From: Bacteroidota bacterium
GTDB taxonomy: Bacteria; Bacteroidota; Bacteroidia; Chitinophagales; Chitinophagaceae
DNA length: 64,000 bases
Direction: 5' to 3'
Assembly (NCBI GenBank): GCA_018266575.1
Contig: JAFEAE010000024.1
Location: forward strand, 62,001 to 126,000
Positions 24,500-33,990 of the stretch are shown here, piece by piece (position 1 is the first letter of the stretch; every line of letters begins with the position of its first letter). The position numbers and the translations under genes are program-made. The notes under the pieces were generated by a model. That model was not told where the DNA came from. It did not search any database and saw nothing but the letters and a program-made list of their open reading frames with translations.

Positions 24500-27115
24500 T
24501 TATTGCTGCATTCCCTGCGACGCATCCATACCGGATGTATTCATATTTTTTCTTTTGAAAAGGGAAATATCCATCTTCCCGAAACGATATGTAAAATTCA
24601 AACGTAACATCTGTGGGTCGCGAAGCCTGTTGTAATCCTGTATAAAGAATACACTTTCAGAATGCTGATCCGATTTTCTCGACCGGAATATATCACTAAA
24701 ACTAAGGCTCACTGTCGCTGCATCATTCTTCAGGAAACTTTTGCTGATAGCAGCATCAACACTATAGAACGGACGGATATATCCCTGGGAAGAACTTTGT
24801 GATTGCATTCCCGGAGGGCCGCCCATATTATTGTTATTATTGTTGACCGGTAAATTTGTTTTTGATTGATACGTTGCAGTCAGTTGCAATTTGAATTTTG
24901 ATGGAAGCTTAAAGTTGTTGTTTAATTTACCGAACCAACTCCACAATGCATCCTGCGAAGTACCGCTGATATTATCTGTGTTTATTTTTGAATTATACAA
25001 ATTTACGTTTGCCGTAAAATCCCACCATTTTGTTAGGGTATACACCACCGTTAGTTCCGCCCCTATAGTATAACTTGAATTGGCATTGATATATGTGTTG
25101 ATAATATCCTGTTTTCCGGTTAACTCATTCAATGCTGTATCCAGATATCGCGTGATGAGGTTTGTTGTGTATTTATAGTAAACAGAACCAAGAATGGTAT
25201 TGTTGCCGTGTAATGTTTTGAGGTACGAAAATTCCAGGGAATTGGTAAACTCCGGAACTAAATCCGGATTACCTCTCGTAATATTCAAACTATCAGAATA
25301 ATCTGTGAATGGAATAAGTTGAAAGAAGTTCGGCCTGTTGATCCGCCGTGTATAACTTAATTGTAATTCTTGTTTATCATCAAATTTCTGGCTGAGAAAT
25401 ATTGATGGAAATAAACTGATCGGGTAACTATTACTGAAATGTTCTTTAGTAGAAATAAGGTCACCCGAATAAGCAGAGCTCTCTGCACGCAATCCAAGTT
25501 GGTATCCGAAATTTTTGATCGAACTGGTTACAGAAACATAACCTGCATAAATATTATTGCTGTTTTTATAATTTGTTGAAGCCGCTTCGGAATAAATAAA
25601 TGCATTCGCTGAATCGTTAAAATAATAGTTGTCATTAATGTTTGCGAGTTGCTGGTTTTGTATGCGCAAACCAGCTTCCAGCTTGGTTTTGGAAGATATT
25701 GGATTTACATAATCTGTTTGTAAGGTCAGGAATTTATTATTCCCGTCACCGATGGTTTTCTGTTGCCCTACCGCATCAATGGTACTTCCTGCGCCGTTGG
25801 AAAAATAATTAGTAATGTATAAAGAATTGTTATCGTTCTTTCCTGAAAAATAATTCATATCTGCCGTAAGCGTTTCACCTTCTTTCGGGAAAAGATGTTT
25901 CATGCCAAACTGAACTCCATACGCATTAAACTCCCTGCCCGTGTTTGTGGTACGTTCACTGTAGGAAGAAACGGTTCCGGTATTGAATAAACTATCTGTT
26001 GTACTTGTTAGAAATTGTTCGGGCTTCATTTCGCCATGCACACGAATTCCAGCGAGCGAGAACGAAGTACGGTTTGTCATAAAATAATCCAATCCCAGCC
26101 TCCCGAAAATAAAAGCGCCTTTATTTTTGTCCTGGTTTTGTTGATGAATAGTTGTAACTGTGTCGCCAAAATTTGTACGGTCTGTTGTTCCGTTTGTCCG
26201 TCCTTTATTCTGGTTCACAAATGCACTTGCACTTATATTAAATTTTCCCTGTCGCACATTGAAATCTCCACCACCATTTACCGCTCCGTATTTATCTACA
26301 CCGGCACGCACGTTTCCGTTATAACCCGTTTTCCTGTTCTTTTTTAAAATGATATTCAATATCCCCGCACCTCCGCCAGATGCATCATATTTTGCAGAAG
26401 GGTTTGTGATCACTTCAACACTTTCAATAGCATCTGCAGGAATCTGATCGAGTGATAAAGTTGTTGGCCTTCCTTCAATATAAATCTGTGGTGTACTGTT
26501 TCGCAGTGTTACATTTCCGTCGAGATCCACATTTACAGACGGAACATTTTTCATTATATCCAACGCTGTTCCTCCCGCATTCACAATATCTTTTTCAACG
26601 TTATAAACTTTTTTGTCAATATCCATTCTCAGTGTCGGCTTACTCGCAGTGACTGTTACCGATTGCAATTGTTTTACTTCTTCGATCAATTTAATATTTC
26701 CAAGATCTTTATCAAACGAACCTGCTGTCATTCCACCAGGTTGCCCACTTGCTGGAGGCGGTTGCATTTGAAAACTTGTTGTTTGCTCTGTGGCTTTATA
26801 ACCTGTTGCCGATATTTTTAATTTGAATGCGCCGAAAACCGGTAAATCTTCAAAACTAAATTCGCCATTAGCTTTTGTAGTCACACCTTTTACTAATACA
26901 TCTTTTCTTTTTTGGGATGCCGTATCAAAACGGTTTTGCAGCAGTAATACAGAAACATCGCTGATGCCTTTTCCTGTTGAGTCAATTATTTTTCCATAAA
27001 TATGCCCGATGGCTGGTGATGCCTGCATTTTTCCGTTTCCACCCATTGCAGGCGGCTGTGCAAAAACAATATTTTTACTAAGGAAGAATATTGCAAGAAG
27101 TAATAATTCTTTCAT
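24500..27115 (-). CDS. OMP_b-brl_3-type outer membrane receptor (copy 1)
   Basis: An 871-residue protein. It has a signal peptide, a Gly/Met-rich start (PPAMGGNGKMQASP), a carboxypeptidase-regulatory-like domain (about 37-115), a plug-like region (VTVTASKPTLRMDIDKKVYN, then DALDIMKN.PSVNVDLDGNV and AKYDASGGGAGILNIILKKNRK) and a long barrel. The C terminus reads KRKNMNTSGMDASQGMQQ. It is a clear paralogue of the protein at 49996-52704, with near-identical stretches in the plug. No SusD follows, so it is an orphan receptor of unknown ligand, perhaps peptide or siderophore. Confidence 0.9.
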   Translation of the reverse strand: MKELLLLAIFFLSKNIVFAQPPAMGGNGKMQASPAIGHIYGKIIDSTGKGISDVSVLLLQNRFDTASQKRKDVLVKGVTTKANGEFSFEDLPVFGAFKLKISATGYKATEQTTSFQMQPPPASGQPGGMTAGSFDKDLGNIKLIEEVKQLQSVTVTASKPTLRMDIDKKVYNVEKDIVNAGGTALDIMKNVPSVNVDLDGNVTLRNSTPQIYIEGRPTTLSLDQIPADAIESVEVITNPSAKYDASGGGAGILNIILKKNRKTGYNGNVRAGVDKYGAVNGGGDFNVRQGKFNISASAFVNQNKGRTNGTTDRTNFGDTVTTIHQQNQDKNKGAFIFGRLGLDYFMTNRTSFSLAGIRVHGEMKPEQFLTSTTDSLFNTGTVSSYSERTTNTGREFNAYGVQFGMKHLFPKEGETLTADMNYFSGKNDNNSLYITNYFSNGAGSTIDAVGQQKTIGDGNNKFLTLQTDYVNPISSKTKLEAGLRIQNQQLANINDNYYFNDSANAFIYSEAASTNYKNSNNIYAGYVSVTSSIKNFGYQLGLRAESSAYSGDLISTKEHFSNSYPISLFPSIFLSQKFDDKQELQLSYTRRINRPNFFQLIPFTDYSDSLNITRGNPDLVPEFTNSLEFSYLKTLHGNNTILGSVYYKYTTNLITRYLDTALNELTGKQDIINTYINANSSYTIGAELTVVYTLTKWWDFTANVNLYNSKINTDNISGTSQDALWSWFGKLNNNFKLPSKFKLQLTATYQSKTNLPVNNNNNNMGGPPGMQSQSSSQGYIRPFYSVDAAISKSFLKNDAATVSLSFSDIFRSRKSDQHSESVFFIQDYNRLRDPQMLRLNFTYRFGKMDISLFKRKNMNTSGMDASQGMQQ

Positions 27116-27136
27116 AAACGCATTTTAAATCAGGGG

Positions 27137-27144
27137 CAAAACTA
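27137..27144 (-). promoter_or_regulatory. -7 box of OMP receptor copy 1
   Basis: The minus strand reads TAGTTTTG, an exact TAnnTTTG match, 21 bp before the ATG at 27115. A TTTG lies upstream at 27170-27173, but the 25-bp spacing is too long for a standard promoter. Confidence 0.4.
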
Positions 27145-27221
27145 ACCTGCATGCATGCTGTGCTATGTGCAAATGAGACAAGTAGCTGAAATGCTGCGAC
27201 GAAACAGAGGAAAAGAAAAAA

Positions 27222-27656
27222 TCAGGATTGAATTTTTGCTGCCTGGCTGAATTTTTTCAGGTCTGCAAGATCAGTTGGAGAGAAGGGTTCGTTGTTATTG
27301 TATTTTGTTTTTAAGAACAAAACACGTTTATGCTGCGGATATTTTTCAAGTATCTTGTCGATGAGTTGAATGATGTTTTCGTCTTTCTGATATAATGGTT
27401 TTGCTTCCGGTTTTTCAGATTTGTACCGGGTGGGCATCCGTTTTATTATTGCTTCAAGCCCTGCAAGTTTTCCCGGGGCAATACCGATTATTTTGGATGA
27501 TTTTCCATACAATCCCTGCAATTGTTTTTTACTCAGGCTTCCGCGTTGCTGGTATTGTTTATAAAGGCTGATCACAAACGATGATACCGGATAAGCAAGA
27601 ATGCATTCTTCCAGCAATTCATTCACGATATCAATTCTGGGTTTTTCTTTTTTCAT
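27222..27656 (-). CDS. Hypothetical helical protein downstream of ftsY
   Basis: A 144-residue, Lys-rich soluble protein starting at the ATG at 27656 (MKKEKPRIDIVNELLEECIL). The longer frame from 27695 would begin inside the word-hairpin and is unlikely. Two similar helical halves are visible: YPVSSFVISLYKQYQQRGSLSKKQLQGLY, and YPQHKRVLFLKTKYNNNEPFSPTDLADL further on, so it may be an internal duplication. Function unknown. It is separated from ftsY by locus C, which may end or modulate read-through. Confidence 0.7.
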   Translation of the reverse strand: MKKEKPRIDIVNELLEECILAYPVSSFVISLYKQYQQRGSLSKKQLQGLYGKSSKIIGIAPGKLAGLEAIIKRMPTRYKSEKPEAKPLYQKDENIIQLIDKILEKYPQHKRVLFLKTKYNNNEPFSPTDLADLKKFSQAAKIQS

Positions 27657-27670
27657 ACCTTCTAATGTAA

Positions 27671-27748
27671 AAGGTTTAGGGTTTAGGATGTACAATTCGA
27701 TTTTTTTAAAAAAAGATAAAGTATGTCACACCTTAAACCCTAAACCTT
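27671..27748. repeat. Word-hairpin locus C (GGTTTAGG words)
   Basis: The left arm AAGGTTTAGGGTTTAGG (27671-27687) is the complement of CCTTAAACCCTAAACCTT (27731-27748) with a single indel. Each arm repeats a 7-base word, and the loop holds a second palindrome, GATTTTTTTAAAAAAAGAT. It lies between ftsY and the next gene. Confidence 0.85.
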
Positions 27749-27762
27749 ATAGCTCTAAATCA

Positions 27763-28728
27763 TTATTTCTTTTCCAAATTAAAAAGGCTATCGACAAATT
27801 CATGCTTATTGAAAACAAGAAGGTCTTCCATTTTTTCTCCCACACCGATAAATTTCACCGGTATCCTGAATTGATTGGCAATTGCCAGCACAACTCCGCC
27901 TTTTGCAGTGCCATCGAGCTTTGTAATTGCAAGAGCGGTTACATCTGTAGCTGCAGTAAATTGTTTCGCCTGTTCCAATGCATTTTGCCCGGTTGAACCA
28001 TCGAGCACCAACAACACTTCATGTGGAGCATCGGGCATTATTTTTTTTACTACACGGTTTATCTTGCTTAATTCATCCATTAAGTAGATTTTATTGTGCA
28101 GCCTTCCCGCTGTATCTATGATCACCACATCCACATCTTTTGCAACACCACTTTGTACAGTGTCAAACGCAACAGCCCCGGGATCTGAACCCATGCCTTG
28201 CTTTACAATTGGTACTCCAACGCGGTCACTCCAGATCGATAACTGGTCAACGGCCGCAGCACGAAATGTATCCGCAGCGCCTAATAAAACAGATTTGCCT
28301 GCTTTCTTAAAATTGTATGCGAGTTTGCCAATAGTAGTTGTTTTGCCAACGCCATTCACACCAACAACCATTATAACGTAAGGCTTTTTTCCGGAAGGCG
28401 TTTCAAAATCTTTGTAAGATTGCTCAGGTGCATCAACCAAAATTGCTTCAATTTCTTCCTGAAGTAATTTATTAAGTTCGCTGGTGTTGACGTATTTATC
28501 TTTTGCTACACGTTTCTCAATTCTATCTATAATTTTTACTGTAGTATCGATACCAACATCTGCGCCAACGAGTGCTTCTTCCAGGCCATCCAGTACTTCT
28601 TCATCAACCGTGCTTTTGCCTGCAATGGCTTTTGTTATTTTGGAAAGAAAACCTTCCTTGGTTTTTTGCAGCCCATGATCGAGGCTTTCTTTTTCTTTTT
28701 TCCCGAATAATTTGTCAAAAAATCCCAT
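27763..28728 (-). CDS. ftsY: FtsY, signal recognition particle receptor GTPase
   Basis: A 321-residue SRP GTPase that docks ribosome-SRP complexes at the membrane. The short N-terminal start (MGFFDKLFGKKEKESLDHGL) lacks the long acidic A domain of E. coli FtsY, as is usual in this phylum. An N domain (about 25-110) follows. The G domain has the P-loop VGVNGVGKTTT (122-132), DTFRAAA, the DTAGR Walker-B element, and TKLDGTAKGG. It lies downstream of rpmB-rpmG-DUF4295 on the same strand, the conserved Bacteroidota order. Confidence 0.97.
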   Translation of the reverse strand: MGFFDKLFGKKEKESLDHGLQKTKEGFLSKITKAIAGKSTVDEEVLDGLEEALVGADVGIDTTVKIIDRIEKRVAKDKYVNTSELNKLLQEEIEAILVDAPEQSYKDFETPSGKKPYVIMVVGVNGVGKTTTIGKLAYNFKKAGKSVLLGAADTFRAAAVDQLSIWSDRVGVPIVKQGMGSDPGAVAFDTVQSGVAKDVDVVIIDTAGRLHNKIYLMDELSKINRVVKKIMPDAPHEVLLVLDGSTGQNALEQAKQFTAATDVTALAITKLDGTAKGGVVLAIANQFRIPVKFIGVGEKMEDLLVFNKHEFVDSLFNLEKK

Positions 28729-28815
28729 TATGTTTTCTATTAATTGCTATTAATGAAAGTATGAAAATTTTACACGCATCTTCAAAGCCCCTTCAGGGGT
28801 TTGGGGTTAAACAAC

Positions 28816-28845
28816 AAAAGCTGCCTCTTTTGCGAGACAGCTTTT
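28816..28845 (-). terminator. Hairpin after DUF4295
   Basis: Stem AAAAGCTG (28816-28823) / CAGCTTTT (28838-28845) with an additional inner pairing. On the minus strand it follows the DUF4295 stop by about 20 bp. The tail is only moderately T-rich, so it may leak into ftsY. Confidence 0.6.
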
Positions 28846-28866
28846 ATATCTTACTTACCCAATAAG

Positions 28867-29040
28867 TTATTTTTGAGCCAGGTATTCTTTTATCTTGTCT
28901 TTATGCACAATAGCTTCTTTAAAGGTATATGCACCTGTTTTTGAGCTACGCACTGCACGGATTACCTTCGTCCAGTTTTTTGCTTCTGCCGCTGCCTTGG
29001 CGTCCTTACTTTTAATCGCGGTTTTTGCTGCTTTTGCCAT
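28867..29040 (-). CDS. DUF4295 family protein
   Basis: A 57-residue basic protein (MAKAAKTAIKSKDAKAAAEA, then WTKVIRAVRSSKTGAYTFKE) matching DUF4295, which in Bacteroidota is encoded just after rpmG. It is probably ribosome-associated, judged from its size, charge and constant position, but the function is not established. The start is ATG at 29038-29040 and the stop TAA at 28867-28869. Confidence 0.88.
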   Translation of the reverse strand: MAKAAKTAIKSKDAKAAAEAKNWTKVIRAVRSSKTGAYTFKEAIVHKDKIKEYLAQK

Positions 29041-29062
29041 TGTAATTAATTTGAAAATTTCT

Positions 29063-29104
29063 CAATTACTCAATTACTCATCTTATTGAGTAATTGAGCA
29101 ATTG
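29063..29104. repeat. Word-hairpin locus D (CAATTACT words)
   Basis: CAATTACTCAATTACTCA (29063-29080) and TGAGTAATTGAGCAATTG (29087-29104) are complementary at 17 of 18 positions around a 6-base loop. Each arm is a tandem repeat of one word. It lies between rpmG and the DUF4295 gene. Confidence 0.85.
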
Positions 29105-29110
29105 TCACAT

Positions 29111-29293
29111 TTATTTTATTTCTTTATGAACAGTTACTTTTTTCAAGATCGGGTTGAACTTTTTAAGCTCCAGTCTTTCCGGAGTGTTTTTTTTGTTTTT
29201 GGTGGTGATGTAACGGCTTGTGCCGGGTTTACCACTTGCTTTATGTTCAGTGCATTCTAAAATTACCTGAACTCTGCTTCCTTTCTTTGCCAT
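29111..29293 (-). CDS. rpmG: 50S ribosomal protein L33
   Basis: A 60-residue protein, [20 protein letters not shown] with [20 protein letters not shown], the full L33 signature. It has only one Cys, so it is the zinc-free type. It is co-directional with rpmB upstream and DUF4295 downstream. Confidence 0.97.
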   Translation of the reverse strand: MAKKGSRVQVILECTEHKASGKPGTSRYITTKNKKNTPERLELKKFNPILKKVTVHKEIK

Positions 29294-29301
29294 ATTAAAT
29301 T

Positions 29302-29369
29302 AATTTGAAAATCTGATAATTTGAAAATTTGACCGGTTAATTGATAAATTTTCGCATTTAAATTTTCTC
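29302..29369. repeat. Word-hairpin locus E (GAAAATTT words)
   Basis: Left arm words AATTTGAAAATCTG and AATTTGAAAATTTGA, and a partly complementary right arm (TAAATTTTCGCATTTAAATTTTC) that runs into the 3' end of rpmB. It is weaker than loci C and D but follows the same plan, between rpmB and rpmG. Confidence 0.45.
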
Positions 29370-29594
29370 GCCGCTTGCCCTTAATTGTTTAACGACTGTG
29401 TATAAACCGTTTTTGTTAATAGTACGTAATCCTTCTGAAGAAACTTTTAGGGTAATCCATTTGTCTTCTTCAGCCAGGAAGAACCTTTTCGTTTGTAAAT
29501 TAGGTAAAAACCTGCGTTTAGTTTTAATGTTCGAGTGAGAAACCTTGTTCCCAGACACCGGAACTTTACCTGTTACCTGACATACTCTAGCCAT
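29358..29594 (-). CDS. rpmB: 50S ribosomal protein L28
   Basis: A 78-residue protein, [20 protein letters not shown] with [18 protein letters not shown] and the C-terminal [12 protein letters not shown]-like segment ([20 protein letters not shown]). It is the first gene of the ribosomal block and has a near-consensus promoter upstream. Confidence 0.97.
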   Translation of the reverse strand: MARVCQVTGKVPVSGNKVSHSNIKTKRRFLPNLQTKRFFLAEEDKWITLKVSSEGLRTINKNGLYTVVKQLRASGEKI

Positions 29595-29616
29595 GATTGC
29601 TGAAAATTTAGGACGG

Positions 29617-29647
29617 CAAAGGTCGTTAAATTCATTGAATTAGCAAA
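29617..29647 (-). promoter_or_regulatory. Promoter of rpmB
   Basis: On the minus strand TTTG (29644-29647), exactly 19 bp, then GACCTTTG (29617-29624), one base from TAnnTTTG. The mRNA start would be near 29611. Confidence 0.7.
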
Positions 29648-29722
29648 AAGAATTGAAATAATTTTCAGAAGCTTTTTACACAATTGTGAATTATACGCAA
29701 ATTTACACCAAATGCCCGGTTG

Positions 29723-29747
29723 CTGGTCACTAGTAACTGGTTACCAG
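29723..29747. repeat. Word-hairpin locus F (CTGGT/ACCAG palindrome)
   Basis: The segment starts CTGGTCACTAGT and ends CTGGTTACCAG. It is nearly its own reverse complement, and the words CTGGT and CACTAGTAACT recur in degenerate form. It lies between the divergent rpmB and ppk1 genes. Confidence 0.6.
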
Positions 29748-29815
29748 ATATTTTAATAATTACTTAATTTACCGTTCACACCCGCTTCGCTTACTTTGTA
29801 TGAAACCGGGTACAA

Positions 29816-31954
29816 ATGGCAGTTATGAAAAGAAGAACAATAGCGAGGGACATTAGCTGGCTCTCGTTTAATGGCAGGGTATTGCAGGAAGCAGCAGATA
29901 TCTCAGTTCCCCTGCGCGAACGCATCCGCTTTCTCGGTATTTTTTCCAATAATATGGACGAGTTTTTCCGTGTGCGTGTGGCTACATTAAAACGAATGAT
30001 CGAATTCAGCGGTAAAGGAAAGATCAATATGCACCTTGAAACCGCACCGGCAAAGATCCTGGACGAAATACAAGATGTGGTGCTTAAACAACAGGATGAA
30101 TTTGATTATATCTGGGAAAATATTCGCCGGGAACTGGAAAAAGAAAAAATCTTTTTGGTAAATGAAAAACAGCTTACCAGGGACCAGCAAAAATTTATTC
30201 AAACACATTTTGAAGAAGAGGTCCGTTCGAATATTATCCCACTGATGATCGAGAGCATTCCGCAATTTCCGTTTCTCCGGGACAAATCGATTTACCTTGG
30301 TGTTGTTCTTTCACGCAAAGATGGGGCGATGAAACGCAAATACGCGTTGATCGAAATCCCAAGCCGCACATTGGGAAGGTTTGTTATTCTTCCATCCGCA
30401 AACGCGGATGAACACTATATCATTTTGCTCGAAGATATTATCCGGTTCAACCTCAGAAATATTTTTTCTTATTTCGGTTATGATAAATATGGTTCGTGGA
30501 TTTTCAAAGTAACCCGTGATGCCGAAATTGATATCGACAACGACGTATCAACCACATTGATCCAGAAAATTGAAAAAGGTTTGAAGAACCGCCGAAAAGG
30601 GAAACCCGTGCGTTTTGTGTATGATAAAGAAATGGATGCAGGCTTGCTGGAATATCTTATCAAACGATTGAACCTTACAAAAAAAGGAAACCTTATTCCC
30701 GGCGGCCGCATTCACAATTTTCGTCACTTCATGGATTTCCCGGATGTATTTCCAAAAAGAGGGCAGCGAAAAAAGCCATTCACACATCCCTCATTAATAA
30801 AAGCGCCGCGTGTAACTGATGTTGTATTGGAGCAGGATGTAATGTTGCATTTCCCGTATCATTCTTTCAATCCTGTAATTGATATGCTCCGTGAAGCGGC
30901 GATCGATCCGAATGTTACCGCTATAAAAATTACATGCTATCGTTTGGCATCAAATTCAAAGATCATTAATTCTCTTATTAATGCTGTGCGAAACGGCAAA
31001 CATGTTACCGTGATGCTTGAACTCCGTGCACGTTTTGACGAAGAAGCCAACCTGGAATGGAAAGAAAGACTGGAAGATGAAGGCGTAAAAGTTTTGCTTG
31101 GGATTCCGAACATAAAAATCCATGCAAAACTCTGTATGATCAAGAAAAGGATTAATAACCGAACGATTCACTATGGATTTGTAAGTACCGGAAACCTTAA
31201 CGAAAAAACATCTATGATATACGGGGACCATTGTTTGCTTACATCCAACAGGAATATAATGGCCGATGTGAACCGCATTTTTAATTACCTGGAAAAATGG
31301 AAAGACGGCCCGGGACAATTGAAAGCATGTAAAACACTTATACCCTGCCCTACTTCGCTTCGCCGGGAATTAATGAAAATGATCAACAAAGAAATCAGGA
31401 ACGCGAAAAGCAGAAAGCCTGCGGCAATCACTTTAAAAATGAATTCTGTTTCTGATGAAGAACTCATCAGCAAATTATACGACGCAGCCAAAGCCGGTGT
31501 AGAAATCAAGCTCATTGTCCGTGGTATTTATTGCCTGTTCACCGAGAACAAAAAATTCAAGGCGCCGATCACTGCAATCAGTATCATCGATGAATATCTC
31601 GAACATGCACGGGTGTTTATATTTCATAATGGCGGTAAAGAAAAAGTTTATATATCTTCGGCAGACTGGATGGTAAGGAATTTAGATCATCGTGTTGAAG
31701 CAACCTGTCCTGTTCTCGATACTGCAATTCAAAAAGAATTAAAAGACATTTTGGATATCCAGCTTTCTGATAATGTAAAAGCACGCTGGCTGGATAATGA
31801 GTTAAGCAATGAATACAAAAGGGACAGATCGCAGAAAAAAACCAGAGCACAAATCGAAATTTATAATTACCTGAACCAGAAAAATACGAAGACAACTGAA
31901 GCACAATCTCAACCTGTGAATGAAGTTACGGCTGAAGTGATTTCTATTAATTGA
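29816..31954 (+). CDS. ppk1: Polyphosphate kinase 1
   Basis: A 712-residue enzyme that reversibly polymerises ATP gamma-phosphate into polyphosphate. It has an N domain (ISWLSFNGRVLQEA, FLGIFSNNMDEFFRVRV), a head domain, and two PLD-like catalytic domains. The phospho-acceptor His436 sits in KIHAKLCMI, followed by HYGFVSTGNLNEKTSMIYGD; the second His is in SADWMVRNLDHRVE. Length is normal. The exopolyphosphatase gene follows after 14 bp, so the two are co-transcribed. Confidence 0.96.
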   Translation: MAVMKRRTIARDISWLSFNGRVLQEAADISVPLRERIRFLGIFSNNMDEFFRVRVATLKRMIEFSGKGKINMHLETAPAKILDEIQDVVLKQQDEFDYIWENIRRELEKEKIFLVNEKQLTRDQQKFIQTHFEEEVRSNIIPLMIESIPQFPFLRDKSIYLGVVLSRKDGAMKRKYALIEIPSRTLGRFVILPSANADEHYIILLEDIIRFNLRNIFSYFGYDKYGSWIFKVTRDAEIDIDNDVSTTLIQKIEKGLKNRRKGKPVRFVYDKEMDAGLLEYLIKRLNLTKKGNLIPGGRIHNFRHFMDFPDVFPKRGQRKKPFTHPSLIKAPRVTDVVLEQDVMLHFPYHSFNPVIDMLREAAIDPNVTAIKITCYRLASNSKIINSLINAVRNGKHVTVMLELRARFDEEANLEWKERLEDEGVKVLLGIPNIKIHAKLCMIKKRINNRTIHYGFVSTGNLNEKTSMIYGDHCLLTSNRNIMADVNRIFNYLEKWKDGPGQLKACKTLIPCPTSLRRELMKMINKEIRNAKSRKPAAITLKMNSVSDEELISKLYDAAKAGVEIKLIVRGIYCLFTENKKFKAPITAISIIDEYLEHARVFIFHNGGKEKVYISSADWMVRNLDHRVEATCPVLDTAIQKELKDILDIQLSDNVKARWLDNELSNEYKRDRSQKKTRAQIEIYNYLNQKNTKTTEAQSQPVNEVTAEVISIN

Positions 31955-31968
31955 AAACTGACCCATAA

Positions 31969-32865
31969 ATGATGCGATTAGGAGCAATTGACATTGGCAG
32001 CAATGCCGCACGACTGCTTATTTCAGATGCCGTAACCGATAACGGCAAAACAGCATTCAATAAAGTAAATCTCGTTCGTGTGCCACTGCGTTTAGGTTTC
32101 GATGTGTTTGAAAAAAAAGAGATCTCGCAGGAAAAAACAGAAATGATCGTAAACACACTCAAAGCGTATAAATATTTACTGGATGCTTACCAGGTAAAAC
32201 ATTTTAAAGCTGCAGCAACATCAGCAATGCGTGATGCTGTTAATGCAAAGGATATAATCGATCACGTGAAAAATGAAACAGGTATTACAATTGAAGTGAT
32301 CAGTGGTGGCGATGAAGCTGCTTTTATTTACGAAAACCATATTGCAGAAAATATGGATAAGTCAATGGCCTACCTGTATATTGATGTTGGTGGCGGAAGC
32401 ACTGAGCTTACTTTTTTCGCAGAAAACAAACTCATCTTTAAAGAATCGTTTAATATCGGCACGATACGTTTGCTGAAAAACCAGGTTACCGATCAGCAAT
32501 GGGATGTAATGAAAGAATTCATTAAAAAAGAAACAAAAAACCATACCAACGATATCGTTGCGATCGGCTCCGGCGGGAACATCAACAAAGTATTTTCATT
32601 ATCAAAAAGAAAAGACGGAAAACCCCTTCCTTTGGAGTTATTGAAAGATTATTATAAAGAACTCGGAAGTTTTTCTTTAGAAGACAGGATCCGGATTTAT
32701 AAAATGCGTGAAGACCGTGCAGATGTGATTGTACCTGCTTTACAGATATACATCAACGTTATGCGATGGGCGAATGCTGAAGAAATCTTCGTACCGAAAA
32801 TCGGCCTTGCAGATGGATTGATACAACATTTGTATGAGGAAATAAAAACTAAAAAACAAGCTTAG
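31969..32865 (+). CDS. ppx: Ppx/GppA family exopolyphosphatase
   Basis: A 298-residue protein of the actin-like ATPase superfamily, with the phosphate-1 motif LGAIDIGSNAARLLI (3-17) and the second motif YIDVGGGSTELTFF (about 137-150). This is the short single-domain form common in Bacteroidota, without the C-terminal HD-like part of E. coli Ppx. It removes terminal phosphates from polyphosphate, or pppGpp gamma phosphate. Being directly downstream of ppk1 favours the polyphosphate role. Confidence 0.92.
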   Translation: MMRLGAIDIGSNAARLLISDAVTDNGKTAFNKVNLVRVPLRLGFDVFEKKEISQEKTEMIVNTLKAYKYLLDAYQVKHFKAAATSAMRDAVNAKDIIDHVKNETGITIEVISGGDEAAFIYENHIAENMDKSMAYLYIDVGGGSTELTFFAENKLIFKESFNIGTIRLLKNQVTDQQWDVMKEFIKKETKNHTNDIVAIGSGGNINKVFSLSKRKDGKPLPLELLKDYYKELGSFSLEDRIRIYKMREDRADVIVPALQIYINVMRWANAEEIFVPKIGLADGLIQHLYEEIKTKKQA

Positions 32866-32880
32866 CAGAATTAATTTAAA

Positions 32881-33010
32881 AACATTCAACACTCAATAAT
32901 AAATAACCAATGTTCAAGTAAAATACATATACAAATTTCCACAACATAAATATCAAAAAGGTATTTCAATTGGGCAGTTGATATTTTGTGCTGATTATTG
33001 ATTGTTTATT
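32881..33010. repeat. Degenerate word-hairpin locus K and AT-rich spacer
   Basis: The 304-bp gap before panB holds inverted words: AACATT/AATGTT (32881-32886 and 32910-32915), TCAATAAT/ATTATTGA (32893-32900 and 32995-33002) and ATATCAA/TTGATAT. The plan resembles the better loci but is decayed. I see no gene in the gap. Confidence 0.35.
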
Positions 33011-33169
33011 TTATAAAATCCACCGCACTATTCCGAGAAATATTTTCCATATCTTAGCATCCGCTTCAAAACATCCGTAAAGCGAGGAGACATCCGGGTA
33101 TGTTTTATTCTAATGCAGAGCCATATTCTCTCCCCAATTTTCTTAATTGTTCATAGAAAATAACTGAAT

Positions 33170-33985
33170 ATGTCTGTACACACAGAAGCTAAAAAAGTTA
33201 CCACACACACGCTGGAAAAAATGAAAGAAAAGGGTGAAAAGATCTCTATGATCACTGCCTATGATTTTTCGTTTGCACGCATTTTTGATGCTGCCGGTAT
33301 TGATGTAATCCTCGTTGGCGATTCTGCTTCGAATGTGATGGCAGGGCATGAAACCACATTGCCAATTACGCTTGATCAGATGATCTATCATGCATCATCT
33401 GTTATACGCGGGGTAAACAGAAGTTTGGTAGTTGTTGATATGCCTTTCGGTTCTTATCAATCCAATTCAAAAGAAGCATTGGTATCTGCATTTCGCATAA
33501 TGAAAGAAACCGGTGCACATGCAGTGAAATTAGAAGGAGGTGAAGAAGTTTTGGAATCAGTGAAACGCATCATCGCTGCAGGGGTTCCGGTTATGGGGCA
33601 TTTGGGATTAACGCCCCAATCCATTTACAAATTCGGAACATATACAGTACGGGCAAAAGAAGAAGCGGAAGCTGATAAATTGCGCAAAGATGCCAAACTA
33701 CTTGAAGAAGCCGGGTGCTTTGCTATTGTATTGGAGAAGATCCCTGCGACGCTTGCAAAAGAAGTTTCTGAAAGTTTACATATTCCAACAATCGGCATCG
33801 GCGCCGGAAAATATTGTGATGGACAAGTGCTTGTCATGCACGACATGCTTGGCATCAACACAGAATTCAAACCACGTTTTCTTCGTCAATATTTAAACCT
33901 GAATGAATCTATCACAAATGCAGTTCATCAATATATCAAGGATGTGAAGTCAACCGATTTTCCAAACGAGAATGAGCAGTATTAA
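33170..33985 (+). CDS. panB: 3-methyl-2-oxobutanoate hydroxymethyltransferase
   Basis: A 271-residue enzyme making ketopantoate in the pantothenate/CoA pathway. The family signatures are [39 protein letters not shown] (about 24-62, with the Mg-binding Asp in VGDS), [26 protein letters not shown] and the catalytic Glu in VLEKIPA. Start and length are normal. It stands alone, with locus G immediately after. Confidence 0.96.
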   Translation: MSVHTEAKKVTTHTLEKMKEKGEKISMITAYDFSFARIFDAAGIDVILVGDSASNVMAGHETTLPITLDQMIYHASSVIRGVNRSLVVVDMPFGSYQSNSKEALVSAFRIMKETGAHAVKLEGGEEVLESVKRIIAAGVPVMGHLGLTPQSIYKFGTYTVRAKEEAEADKLRKDAKLLEEAGCFAIVLEKIPATLAKEVSESLHIPTIGIGAGKYCDGQVLVMHDMLGINTEFKPRFLRQYLNLNESITNAVHQYIKDVKSTDFPNENEQY

Positions 33986-33990
33986 AATGA

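Noticed and set aside
22265-27115. Mobile element ends near the convergent DUF5916 and OMP genes
   Set aside because: No transposase, no terminal inverted repeats and only a 6-bp gap between intact genes.
27671-27748. TTTAGGG-like telomere repeats
   Set aside because: Only two to three units per arm, arranged as an inverted repeat between two minus-strand genes; it fits the word-hairpin class and has no telomere meaning here.
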